A stretch of DNA of 64,000 nucleotides from Rheinheimera sp. A13L. GTDB lineage: Bacteria; Pseudomonadota; Gammaproteobacteria; Enterobacterales; Alteromonadaceae. Below the pieces are notes generated by a model that saw only the letters and a program-made list of their open reading frames with translations, was not told where the DNA came from and did not search any database. Positions 57,347-64,000 of this stretch are shown here, in pieces (position 1 is the first letter of the stretch; the number at the start of each line of letters is the position of its first letter). The stretch is taken from positions 1 to 64,000 of the forward strand of contig NZ_AFHI01000013.1 in assembly GCF_000217935.1 (NCBI RefSeq), read 5' to 3'. A program made the translations under genes and the position numbers.

Positions 57347-58033
57347 TTAGAAAAGTCGTGGAGCTAATGCAATAGCTATAGTGTACAACGCATAAAACGC
57401 CAGTAGACAAGCGGCACTGGCTCTGATCAGTGTATTGTTTTTAAACTGGCTCAACTGACGGGCGAAACTACCCACCGCCAGCATAGCGGGTAAAGTTCCC
57501 AGACCAAAAGCCAGCATCAGCAAAGCCCCCTGAACAGCGCTGCCACTGGCCAGACTCCAGCCTAAACTGCTGTAAACCAGACCACAAGGTAAAAAACCCC
57601 AACATAGACCATAAGCTAAGGCTTTGGAACTGCTATCTAGCGGCAACAGGGTTTTAGCCACAGGCTGAACTTTACGCCACAAGGCCGAGCCAAACTTTTC
57701 CAGCACAGTCAAAGCAAACCATAAACGAGCCACATAAAATGCCATCAGCAGCAACAGTAAACCGGCAAGCAGTTTTAGCCAGAATAAACTAATACCCAGT
57801 TTGACCAACACGGCTGCGCCAAAAGCCCCTGTCAGTGCGCCCAAAAGGCTATAGGTGGTTAAACGACCGATGCTGAGCATCAGTTGCAGTTTCATCTGCT
57901 GCATCAGGCTCAGTCCAGGCATGGAGAGCTGCAATGCACTGGCTATACCGCCACACATCACCAGGCAATGACTGCTGCCTAAAAAACCTATGCTCAAAGC
58001 GGCAAAAAGGTTTACCGCAAGTTCGGCGTTCAT
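57347..58033 (-). CDS. SafE/DsbD_2-like membrane protein of the cco locus
   Basis: A 228-aa membrane protein with six to seven hydrophobic segments. It carries the motif [19 protein letters not shown] near the start and [19 protein letters not shown] in the second half, each with a membrane Cys. It belongs to the TauE/SafE-like (DsbD_2) family that is usually linked to ccoI/ccoS and thought to help copper or redox delivery to the oxidase. Start overlaps the ccoS stop by 4 bases. Confidence 0.85.
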   Translation of the reverse strand: MNAELAVNLFAALSIGFLGSSHCLVMCGGIASALQLSMPGLSLMQQMKLQLMLSIGRLTTYSLLGALTGAFGAAVLVKLGISLFWLKLLAGLLLLLMAFYVARLWFALTVLEKFGSALWRKVQPVAKTLLPLDSSSKALAYGLCWGFLPCGLVYSSLGWSLASGSAVQGALLMLAFGLGTLPAMLAVGSFARQLSQFKNNTLIRASAACLLAFYALYTIAIALAPRLF

Positions 58034-58215
58034 TGTGGAGGTTGTTTGTCCTTATCGGTTTGGGCGCTGTTTTGTTTTTTTTCTTCAAACAAAATGCTCA
58101 TGCCTTCTTTGTTTAAATCATCAAACTGGCGGCTACGTACCGCCCAAAAAAAGATGCCAAGGCCTATGCAGACAAAGAGTATGGCGATAGGGATCAGTAC
58201 ATAAATAATACTCAT
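58030..58215 (-). CDS. ccoS: cbb3 oxidase maturation protein CcoS
   Basis: A 61-aa protein with one membrane helix (MSIIYVLIPIAILFVCIGLG) and the family motif FFWAVRSRQFDDL. It is needed for heme and copper insertion into the oxidase. It overlaps ccoI and the SafE-like gene by 4 bases on each side. Confidence 0.95.
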   Translation of the reverse strand: MSIIYVLIPIAILFVCIGLGIFFWAVRSRQFDDLNKEGMSILFEEKKQNSAQTDKDKQPPQ

Positions 58216-60602
58216 GGTTTGAGTAACCTCAGTGAGTTAGATACCACTAAAATAGAACTGAATGACATGCCAATCACGGCTATATAAGGTGATACAAAAC
58301 CTGCGACAGCTAAAGGAATAATCACCAGATTGTAACCCACAGCCCACCACAGGTTTTGTTTCACAATACGCTGCGCGAGCACGGCCCCTTCAATTAATTG
58401 CTGCACTAAGTGTAAATCATTATGCAGCAAGACCACATCGGCCTGATTTTTTGATAAATCTGTGCCTGAATCTAATGCCACAGAAACATGGGCGGCATGA
58501 AAACAAGGGCTGTCGTTAATACCGTCGCCCAGCATCAGCACTTTATCACCTTGAGCGACCGCCTGCTGAATATGTTCTACTTTTTGCTCCGGGCTGCAGC
58601 CCTTAAATACCTGATCAAACTGCAATTGGTGTTGCACTTCTTCCACTTGAGCAGAAGAGTCACCTGTGAGCATGGACAAAGTTAAACCACGCTGTTTTAA
58701 GGCACTGATAAGGGCTGGTACTTCGGGGCGAAGCGCATCCGAAAGTTCCACCGATAACACCAACTGAGTATTGATGGTGCAGCAGACGGCAGCAGCTGTC
58801 TGGTCCTGAACAGCACAAAAAGCCGCGCTGCCGACCTTCACGTCCACAGAAGATCCATCATCTTGTCGCCACAAGGCTGATAAACCAGAGCCGACATGCA
58901 CCTGGACCTGTTCAACTTTGATCTCTGTGCTCAGATAAGAGCTAAAGGCCCGGGCTATAGGGTGCTCGGAGTAAGTTTCAATACGGGCAATCAGTGCTAA
59001 CAACCTGGCTTCTTCATAGGCGGATTGATGCAGTTCAGAGCGTAAAATACTAAAACGGCCCTGGGTCAGACTACCTGTTTTATCAAGAAATACCGAAGTC
59101 AACTGCGGCAAAATTTCCAGCACTTGCTGGTTTTTTATTAAAATGCCTTTGCGGTTTAAGCGAGCCAAAGCGCAGGTAATAGCTGTAGGGGTGGCCAAAG
59201 TTAAAGCGCAAGGGCAGGTGGCCACCAGCACAGACAAGGTAACCCAAAATGCTCTTTCCTGATCCAGCCAGAAATACCAGGCTAAAAAAGTACCCAAAGC
59301 GATAATCAATAAACGCTGAATAAAAAAGCGCGCAAGTTGGGTAGTTTTTTCAACGATTTGTGGTTTTTGATTCAGAGTCTGTTGTTGCAGATTAATGATT
59401 TGGCCTAAGCGGGACGAGGCTAAAGCCTGATGCACTGTCACTTTAAGCACGCCGTCATGATTAATGCTGCCGGCCATCACAGTGTCGCCACTAGCCTTGC
59501 TGACCGCCTTGTATTCACCTGTGAGCATGGACTCGTCCACCGAACTTTCGCCCGACAACACAACACCGTCAGCGGCAATGGTTTCACCGGCCTGAACTAA
59601 AATAACCTGTCCTGCCTCCAAACGACGGGCTGAGGTTGGGATCAGTTCATCGCCTTGCACCAGCCGGGCAGAAACCGGCATGATTTTTAACAGGTTGCCT
59701 GTCGCAGCACGCGCCTGAGCTCTGGCGCGGAATTCAAAAAATTTACCGAGCTGCAGCAAAAACACAAACATACAAACAGATTCAAAATAAACTTCACCTA
59801 TGCCAAATAAGGTCGCGTAAGCAGAAGCGATAAAGGTATAAAACACGGCCAGCGTCACTGGCACATCCATATTCAGCTCGCGGCCTTTGATTGCCCGCCA
59901 GGCACTTAACGTAAAAGGTTTTGCGCTGTAGAACACCACAGGGGTGGTTAATAGCAGGCTGATCCAGCGCAAATACCCCTCAAACTGGGGTTCTATGCCG
60001 GTGTATTCGCCAAAATACAGGCCAAAGGCCAGCATCATTACTTGCATACTCATAATGCCGGACACAGCCAGACGTTTTAAAAACCGGCGTAATTCGGCTT
60101 GCTGAACAGCTTCTTCCTGATCCGCCATAAAAGGTGCGGCCTGATAGCCTAACTGGCTAATGCTGGTAAGAATATCGCTGAGTTTAAGCTGTTTCACATC
60201 CCAACTGACTGAACAGCGGGCTGTGCTGGAGTTGACGCTGACGCTGTAGACAGCAGGATCCTTTTTCAGTTGCTTTTCAATCAGCCAGGCACAGGCTGCA
60301 CAGCTGATACCGCTGATGGATAACTCAATTTGCGTCTGGTCATTTTTATTTTGAGTCAGATCAGCAAGCACTTCGGCGCTGTCGTAACTGACGAGTTGCA
60401 GCTGATCCGGCACTAGCTGAGCTTTACTGGCAGGGGCGGTTCGGAATTTATAATAATCACCCAGCCCCTGATCGATAATAGTTTCAGCCACGGCCAGACA
60501 ACCAGGACAGCAGAACAGCCTCTGTTCTTGCTCTATATCGAGACTAAAATCTGAACCTTTGGGAATAACTTCATTGCAGTGAAAACAACCTGAATACGAC
60601 AC
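58212..60602 (-). CDS. ccoI: Copper-exporting P-type ATPase CcoI
   Basis: A 796-aa P1B-ATPase that loads Cu for CcoN assembly. The N-terminus has Cys clusters CFHCNE and CCPGC, then a metal-binding domain with GISCAACAW (~97). Eight membrane segments, the CPC copper motif in TCPCALTLATPT (~463), phosphorylation site DKTGSLTQG (~504), phosphatase motif LTGEYK, and hinge GDGINDSP are all present. It begins two bases after the ccoH stop. Confidence 0.96.
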   Translation of the reverse strand: MSYSGCFHCNEVIPKGSDFSLDIEQEQRLFCCPGCLAVAETIIDQGLGDYYKFRTAPASKAQLVPDQLQLVSYDSAEVLADLTQNKNDQTQIELSISGISCAACAWLIEKQLKKDPAVYSVSVNSSTARCSVSWDVKQLKLSDILTSISQLGYQAAPFMADQEEAVQQAELRRFLKRLAVSGIMSMQVMMLAFGLYFGEYTGIEPQFEGYLRWISLLLTTPVVFYSAKPFTLSAWRAIKGRELNMDVPVTLAVFYTFIASAYATLFGIGEVYFESVCMFVFLLQLGKFFEFRARAQARAATGNLLKIMPVSARLVQGDELIPTSARRLEAGQVILVQAGETIAADGVVLSGESSVDESMLTGEYKAVSKASGDTVMAGSINHDGVLKVTVHQALASSRLGQIINLQQQTLNQKPQIVEKTTQLARFFIQRLLIIALGTFLAWYFWLDQERAFWVTLSVLVATCPCALTLATPTAITCALARLNRKGILIKNQQVLEILPQLTSVFLDKTGSLTQGRFSILRSELHQSAYEEARLLALIARIETYSEHPIARAFSSYLSTEIKVEQVQVHVGSGLSALWRQDDGSSVDVKVGSAAFCAVQDQTAAAVCCTINTQLVLSVELSDALRPEVPALISALKQRGLTLSMLTGDSSAQVEEVQHQLQFDQVFKGCSPEQKVEHIQQAVAQGDKVLMLGDGINDSPCFHAAHVSVALDSGTDLSKNQADVVLLHNDLHLVQQLIEGAVLAQRIVKQNLWWAVGYNLVIIPLAVAGFVSPYIAVIGMSFSSILVVSNSLRLLKP

Positions 60603-60604
60603 TG

Positions 60605-61090
60605 TTAATATCCCAGTTTAAATTCACCCAATTGAGGCAGCATAGTTGTGGCTCTAAGCTTCCAGTCTTTGTGCTCGTCCGACACCACCAGATTCCATTT
60701 TCCTTCTAACAGGCTGGGCAGGGTGGCTACATACAGGTTTTCGCCGCTACGTTGTGCCGTGATGACAAAGTCATTAGCCGCTATGGTATTGTGAAAAAAT
60801 TCCAGTGTCAGATGCTCACCTAGGGTTTTATTTTGTTCAAACCTCACTATCACCTGATTGGCGGCAATCAACGTGCTGGCATGTAGGTTTCGTAATTCGG
60901 CTTCACGGTATTTCGCCAAATTCATATTAATGGCACGGCCTTCTTTGTAGTAGTCGTCTACCACTAAATCCGGGTTACTTTGCTGCATGATATAGATGGT
61001 ATGGCCGCCTTTAATAAAGGATACGATGGGGAATGCCAGTAATAGCCAGGGCCAGAACTGTTTGTACCAGGGTTTTGTATCATGCAACAT
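60605..61090 (-). CDS. ccoH: FixH-family protein CcoH
   Basis: A 161-aa protein with one N-terminal membrane helix (FWPWLLLAFPIVSFIKGGHT) and the FixH motif DLVVDDYYKEGRAIN, followed by a periplasmic beta domain. It is required for stable assembly of the cbb3 oxidase. GAGGAAG precedes the ATG. The usual ccoG gene is not found between it and ccoP. Confidence 0.92.
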   Translation of the reverse strand: MLHDTKPWYKQFWPWLLLAFPIVSFIKGGHTIYIMQQSNPDLVVDDYYKEGRAINMNLAKYREAELRNLHASTLIAANQVIVRFEQNKTLGEHLTLEFFHNTIAANDFVITAQRSGENLYVATLPSLLEGKWNLVVSDEHKDWKLRATTMLPQLGEFKLGY

Positions 61091-61113
61091 CAGGTCTTCC
61101 TCTTTCAGATAGC

Positions 61114-61140
61114 AATAAGCCCCACAAGGCGGGGCTTATT
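61114..61140 (-). terminator. Hairpin between ccoP and ccoH
   Basis: AATAAGCCCC (61114-61123) and GGGGCTTATT (61131-61140) are perfect 10-base arms with a 7-base loop. On the minus strand the tail is only weakly T-rich, so it may act as a partial terminator or as an RNA stabiliser that sets the ccoNOQP to ccoHIS ratio. Confidence 0.7.
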
Positions 61141-61163
61141 TTACAGTTGAGCAACAGAATAAA

Positions 61164-62141
61164 CTACTTGCTGCTCTCTTCAGGACGAGATAAACGATAA
61201 ACGTACGCGGAGATAATATGGATTTTTTCTTCCCCTAAAATCTCTTTAAACGCTGGCATTACGCCGTTTCGGCCTTTGACCAGACTTTCTTCAACTGCGC
61301 CAACTGAACCACCGTATAACCAGATATTGTCCGTCAGGTTTGGAGCGCCAAACGGCAGGTTATGGGCTAAGCTGCCTTTACCATCTGCTCCGTGACAAGC
61401 CGCACACATGCCAAACTTTGTTTTTCCAGCAGCTGCGTCTTTATCATTTACTTTACGACCTGACAGGCTTAATACATAGGCCGTCATTTCTTTGATGCCT
61501 TGTTCACCTAACGCATCACCCCAACCTGGCATAGCGGCTTTACGACCGTATAGCAGAGTTTCTTTGATTTTGTCCGGTGTACCACCGTACAGCCAATCAT
61601 CGTCAGTCAGATTAGGGTAACCACGTTGACCACGGGCATCTGAACCATGACATTGAGCACAGTTTTGCAGGAACAAGCGCTGGCCAATTTTTAAGGCTTC
61701 CGGATCATAAGCCAAATCCATAATGTCGCGGTTAGTGTATTTGGCAAACTCTTTGGCGTAGGTTTCGTTGGCAGCCGCATACTCGCGGTCCAGCTGTACG
61801 TTTTTACCTTCCAGTCTGTTTTGCTCAACAGCGGCTTTGGATTCAGCCAGGTTTTTAATGCCCTGATTTGAACTGGTCCAGTCTAAAAAGCCTTTGTAGT
61901 TACCAAGTCCAGGGTAGGCCGCAAAGTAATACACCGACCAAATTAAGGTGGCGTAAAACATATAAGTCCACCATTTAGGCAACGGGTTGTTGATCTCCTC
62001 AATACCATCGAAATCGTGGCCTGTGGATTCGCCTTCTTTCACACCAACGTGGTTTTTTAAGTTCCAGGTCAGAATGACGGCGCAAAATACGATACACGCT
62101 ATTGTTAAGATAATGATCCAATAGCTCCAAAAGCTACTCAT
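61164..62141 (-). CDS. ccoP: cbb3 oxidase diheme cytochrome c subunit CcoP
   Basis: A 325-aa subunit. I start it at ATG 62141 (AGGAG eight bases upstream), which gives MSSFWSYWIIILT and a first membrane helix; a longer frame overlaps ccoQ coding sequence. A second helix follows (WWTYMFYATLIWSVYY). Two c-type heme sites are CAQCH (~163) and CAACH (~248) with distal Met candidates (MPGWGD, MPAFKE). It passes electrons to CcoO/CcoN. Confidence 0.96.
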   Translation of the reverse strand: MSSFWSYWIIILTIACIVFCAVILTWNLKNHVGVKEGESTGHDFDGIEEINNPLPKWWTYMFYATLIWSVYYFAAYPGLGNYKGFLDWTSSNQGIKNLAESKAAVEQNRLEGKNVQLDREYAAANETYAKEFAKYTNRDIMDLAYDPEALKIGQRLFLQNCAQCHGSDARGQRGYPNLTDDDWLYGGTPDKIKETLLYGRKAAMPGWGDALGEQGIKEMTAYVLSLSGRKVNDKDAAAGKTKFGMCAACHGADGKGSLAHNLPFGAPNLTDNIWLYGGSVGAVEESLVKGRNGVMPAFKEILGEEKIHIISAYVYRLSRPEESSK

Positions 62142-62313
62142 GATCCGACTCCTGTTTCTGTTGTTGTTTTGGTTTCTGGTCGTCTGCAAAAGGCAAATTT
62201 GCCTGTTCATCGAAGTCTGGCTTGCGTTTTAACACAAAAAGCCAGACGACAAGACCAATAAAACCTACAAACACTAACACGGTGAAAATACTGTGTAGGG
62301 TTGCCATATCCAT
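62134..62313 (-). CDS. ccoQ: cbb3 oxidase small subunit CcoQ (FixQ)
   Basis: A 59-aa subunit too short for a routine ORF cut-off. It reads MDMATLHSIFTVLVFVGFIG, then a second half of the membrane helix (LVVWLFVLKRK) and a polar Gln-rich tail ending ESDHE. This matches FixQ proteins, which stabilise the complex. It lies five bases after ccoO and overlaps the start of ccoP by 8 bases. A second ATG two codons downstream is possible. Confidence 0.9.
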   Translation of the reverse strand: MDMATLHSIFTVLVFVGFIGLVVWLFVLKRKPDFDEQANLPFADDQKPKQQQKQESDHE

Positions 62314-62318
62314 AATAG

Positions 62319-62960
62319 TTACTTCAATGCCGTGCCAAGGGACTGCAGATATGCAATTAACGCCTGCATCTCTGTTTTGCCCTTGACTGAGTCAGTTGCT
62401 GCTGCAATTTCTTCGGCTGAATACATCACACCATCTTCATCGTCTGCATGCATTTTGCCTTTGGTTAACTTGTTAAAGATTTCCATCTTCTTCGGAGTTA
62501 ACTCACCATCCAACTGATTTTCGTCCAGCCACGGGTAACCTGGCATGTTGGACTGAGGCACAACAGAACGAGGGTCCATTAAATGAGCATGGTGCCAGTC
62601 GTCACTGTAACGACCACCCACACGTGCTAAATCAGGACCAGTACGTTTGGAACCCCACAGAAACGGATGCTCCCATACGCTTTCACCAGCCACAGAATAA
62701 TGACCGTAACGTTCCACTTCATGGCGGAAAGGGCGGATCATCTGGCTGTGACAGTTGGTGCACCCTTCACGAATGAAAATGTCCCGACCTTCCAACTGAA
62801 GTGCAGTGTAAGGTTTTAAACCGTCCACAGGTTCGGTGGTTTCTTTTAAAAACAGCAAAGGAGTGATTTCAACCAGGGTACCAAAACTGATGGCAACCAC
62901 AGTGCCTATGGCTAACCAGCCAGCGCTTTTCTCGAATATTTCATGATAGTTCTTAGACAC
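62319..62960 (-). CDS. ccoO: cbb3 oxidase monoheme cytochrome c subunit CcoO
   Basis: A 213-aa subunit with one N-terminal membrane helix ([19 protein letters not shown]) and a single heme site CTNCHSQ (~68) with family motifs [16 protein letters not shown] and MPGYPWL (distal Met). It transfers electrons to the catalytic subunit. Ten bases separate it from ccoN. Confidence 0.96.
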   Translation of the reverse strand: MSKNYHEIFEKSAGWLAIGTVVAISFGTLVEITPLLFLKETTEPVDGLKPYTALQLEGRDIFIREGCTNCHSQMIRPFRHEVERYGHYSVAGESVWEHPFLWGSKRTGPDLARVGGRYSDDWHHAHLMDPRSVVPQSNMPGYPWLDENQLDGELTPKKMEIFNKLTKGKMHADDEDGVMYSAEEIAAATDSVKGKTEMQALIAYLQSLGTALK

Positions 62961-62970
62961 AATAAGCTCC

Positions 62971-64000
62971 TTACGCTGCTTCAGCTACTGGTTCCAGAGC
63001 GCCATCTTTTGCTCTGATAGTTTTCACAACGTTATAGGCCATAATCAGCATACCGACGACGACAAAACAACCACCAATAAAGCGCATCAGGTAGAACGGA
63101 TAGGATGCTTCTAAGCTTTGTACAAAGCTGTAGGTCAAAGTACCGTCAGTGTTCACTGCACGCCACATCATGCCTTGCATAATACCGCTGATCCACATAG
63201 CGACTATGTACAGAACCACGCCAATAGTATGTAACCAGAAGTGGGTGTTAATCAGCTTAATGCTGTACATCCGGCCCTGATTAAAGACAGCAGGGATCAG
63301 GTGATACATAGCACCAATAGATATCATCGCAACCCAGCCTAAGGCACCTGAGTGAACGTGACCTATAGTCCAGTCTGTGTAATGCGACAGCGCGTTTACA
63401 GACTTGATGGCCATCATTGGACCTTCGAAGGTCGACATGCCGTAGAAAGATAAGGACACAATAAGGAAACGTAAGATAGGGTCTGTTTTCAGCTTATGCC
63501 AGGCGCCAGACAGTGTCATGATACCGTTGATCATGCCACCCCAGCTTGGAACAAACAGAATGACCGACATCACCATACCTACAGACTGAGTCCAGTCTGG
63601 CAGGGCAGTGTAGTGCAAGTGGTGAGAACCAGCCCAGATATATAAAGCGATCAGAGCCCAGAAGTGAACCACAGATAAACGGTAGGAATAGACTGGACGG
63701 CCTGCTTGTTTTGGTACGAAGTAATACATCATACCCAGGAAACCTGCTGTTAATAAGAAACCTACAGCGTTATGACCATACCACCACTGAACCATTGCAT
63801 CCACAGCACCTGCATAGACAGAGTAGGATTTAAACAGTGACACAGGGATCACCATGCTGTTGACTATATGCAGTGCAGCAACAGTGATAATAAAACCACC
63901 ATAGAACCAGTTGGCTACGTAAATGTGACTGGTGTTTCGTTTGACTAAAGTGCCAAAAAACACGATAGCGTAAGAAACCCAAACCAGAGTGATCAGAATA
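62971..64000 (-). CDS. ccoN: cbb3 oxidase catalytic subunit CcoN (3' part)
   Basis: About 342 C-terminal residues are present; the frame is still open at the window edge (…[18 protein letters not shown]), so about 130 residues, including the first heme ligand, lie outside. Heme-copper ligands are visible in [21 protein letters not shown] and [13 protein letters not shown]. It reduces oxygen to water with high affinity and pumps protons. First gene of the ccoNOQP operon; its promoter is outside. Confidence 0.97.
   Translation of the reverse strand, partial: ILITLVWVSYAIVFFGTLVKRNTSHIYVANWFYGGFIITVAALHIVNSMVIPVSLFKSYSVYAGAVDAMVQWWYGHNAVGFLLTAGFLGMMYYFVPKQAGRPVYSYRLSVVHFWALIALYIWAGSHHLHYTALPDWTQSVGMVMSVILFVPSWGGMINGIMTLSGAWHKLKTDPILRFLIVSLSFYGMSTFEGPMMAIKSVNALSHYTDWTIGHVHSGALGWVAMISIGAMYHLIPAVFNQGRMYSIKLINTHFWLHTIGVVLYIVAMWISGIMQGMMWRAVNTDGTLTYSFVQSLEASYPFYLMRFIGGCFVVVGMLIMAYNVVKTIRAKDGALEPVAEAA

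Overview
The window comes from a gammaproteobacterium of the Alteromonadales type; Rheinheimera or a close relative is my best guess. The evidence is the housekeeping order ccoNOQP-ccoHIS-safE-fnr-uspE, followed by ttcA, the thrS-infC-rpmI-rplT block with an AUU-started infC, and the alaA-yfbR pair. This is inferred from gene content and order only.

Region 1 (1-29560, minus strand) is a two-gene nonribosomal peptide synthetase (NRPS) operon. The upstream gene (5933 aa) has a degenerate starter condensation domain and five modules, one with an N-methyltransferase and one with an epimerase. The downstream gene (3873 aa) has a TubC-like docking domain, three modules, a terminal epimerase and a thioesterase. 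Hand-read specificity codes give X1 - Thr - N-Me-Phe - D-Asn - X5 - Ser - Gly - D-X8, an octapeptide. I do not recognise it as a known compound.

Region 2 (29561-36520) starts with a 425-bp divergent regulatory region. It continues on the plus strand with a DUF697 membrane protein and then a cassette: DUF481 outer-membrane barrel, cyclic-peptide-type (PvdE/SyrD-like) ABC exporter, SPFH/prohibitin protein, membrane-anchored periplasmic-binding-type receptor with a large helical insertion, and a 54-aa membrane protein. Its position opposite the NRPS suggests an export, sensing or self-protection unit for the peptide. That assembly is the least familiar thing in the window.

Region 3 (36805-39345) is a compact operon of a stand-alone J-domain protein and three unrecognised proteins. 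It is followed by 124-bp tandem repeats and a dispersed GC-rich palindromic repeat. Copies of the palindromic repeat lie at several gene 3' ends, where they supply the stop codons of yfbR and ttcA and the last residues of the second NRPS.

Region 4 (39740-57410) is chromosomal core: DUF3080 lipoprotein, NorM, riboflavin synthase, a CPXCG protein, thrS with a leader resembling a tRNA-Thr anticodon arm, infC, rpmI, rplT, a lipoprotein, a lytic-transglycosylase-like protein, a zinc CDF exporter, yfbR, alaA, an LRAT-like protein, a DUF4097 protein, Bax, DUF2987, a DTW-domain tRNA modifier, ttcA, uspE and fnr.

Region 5 (57347-64000, minus strand) is the cbb3 oxidase locus: a SafE-like protein, ccoS, ccoI, ccoH, ccoP, ccoQ, ccoO and the 3' part of ccoN, which runs off the window. 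Fnr, the oxygen sensor expected to control it, lies immediately downstream.
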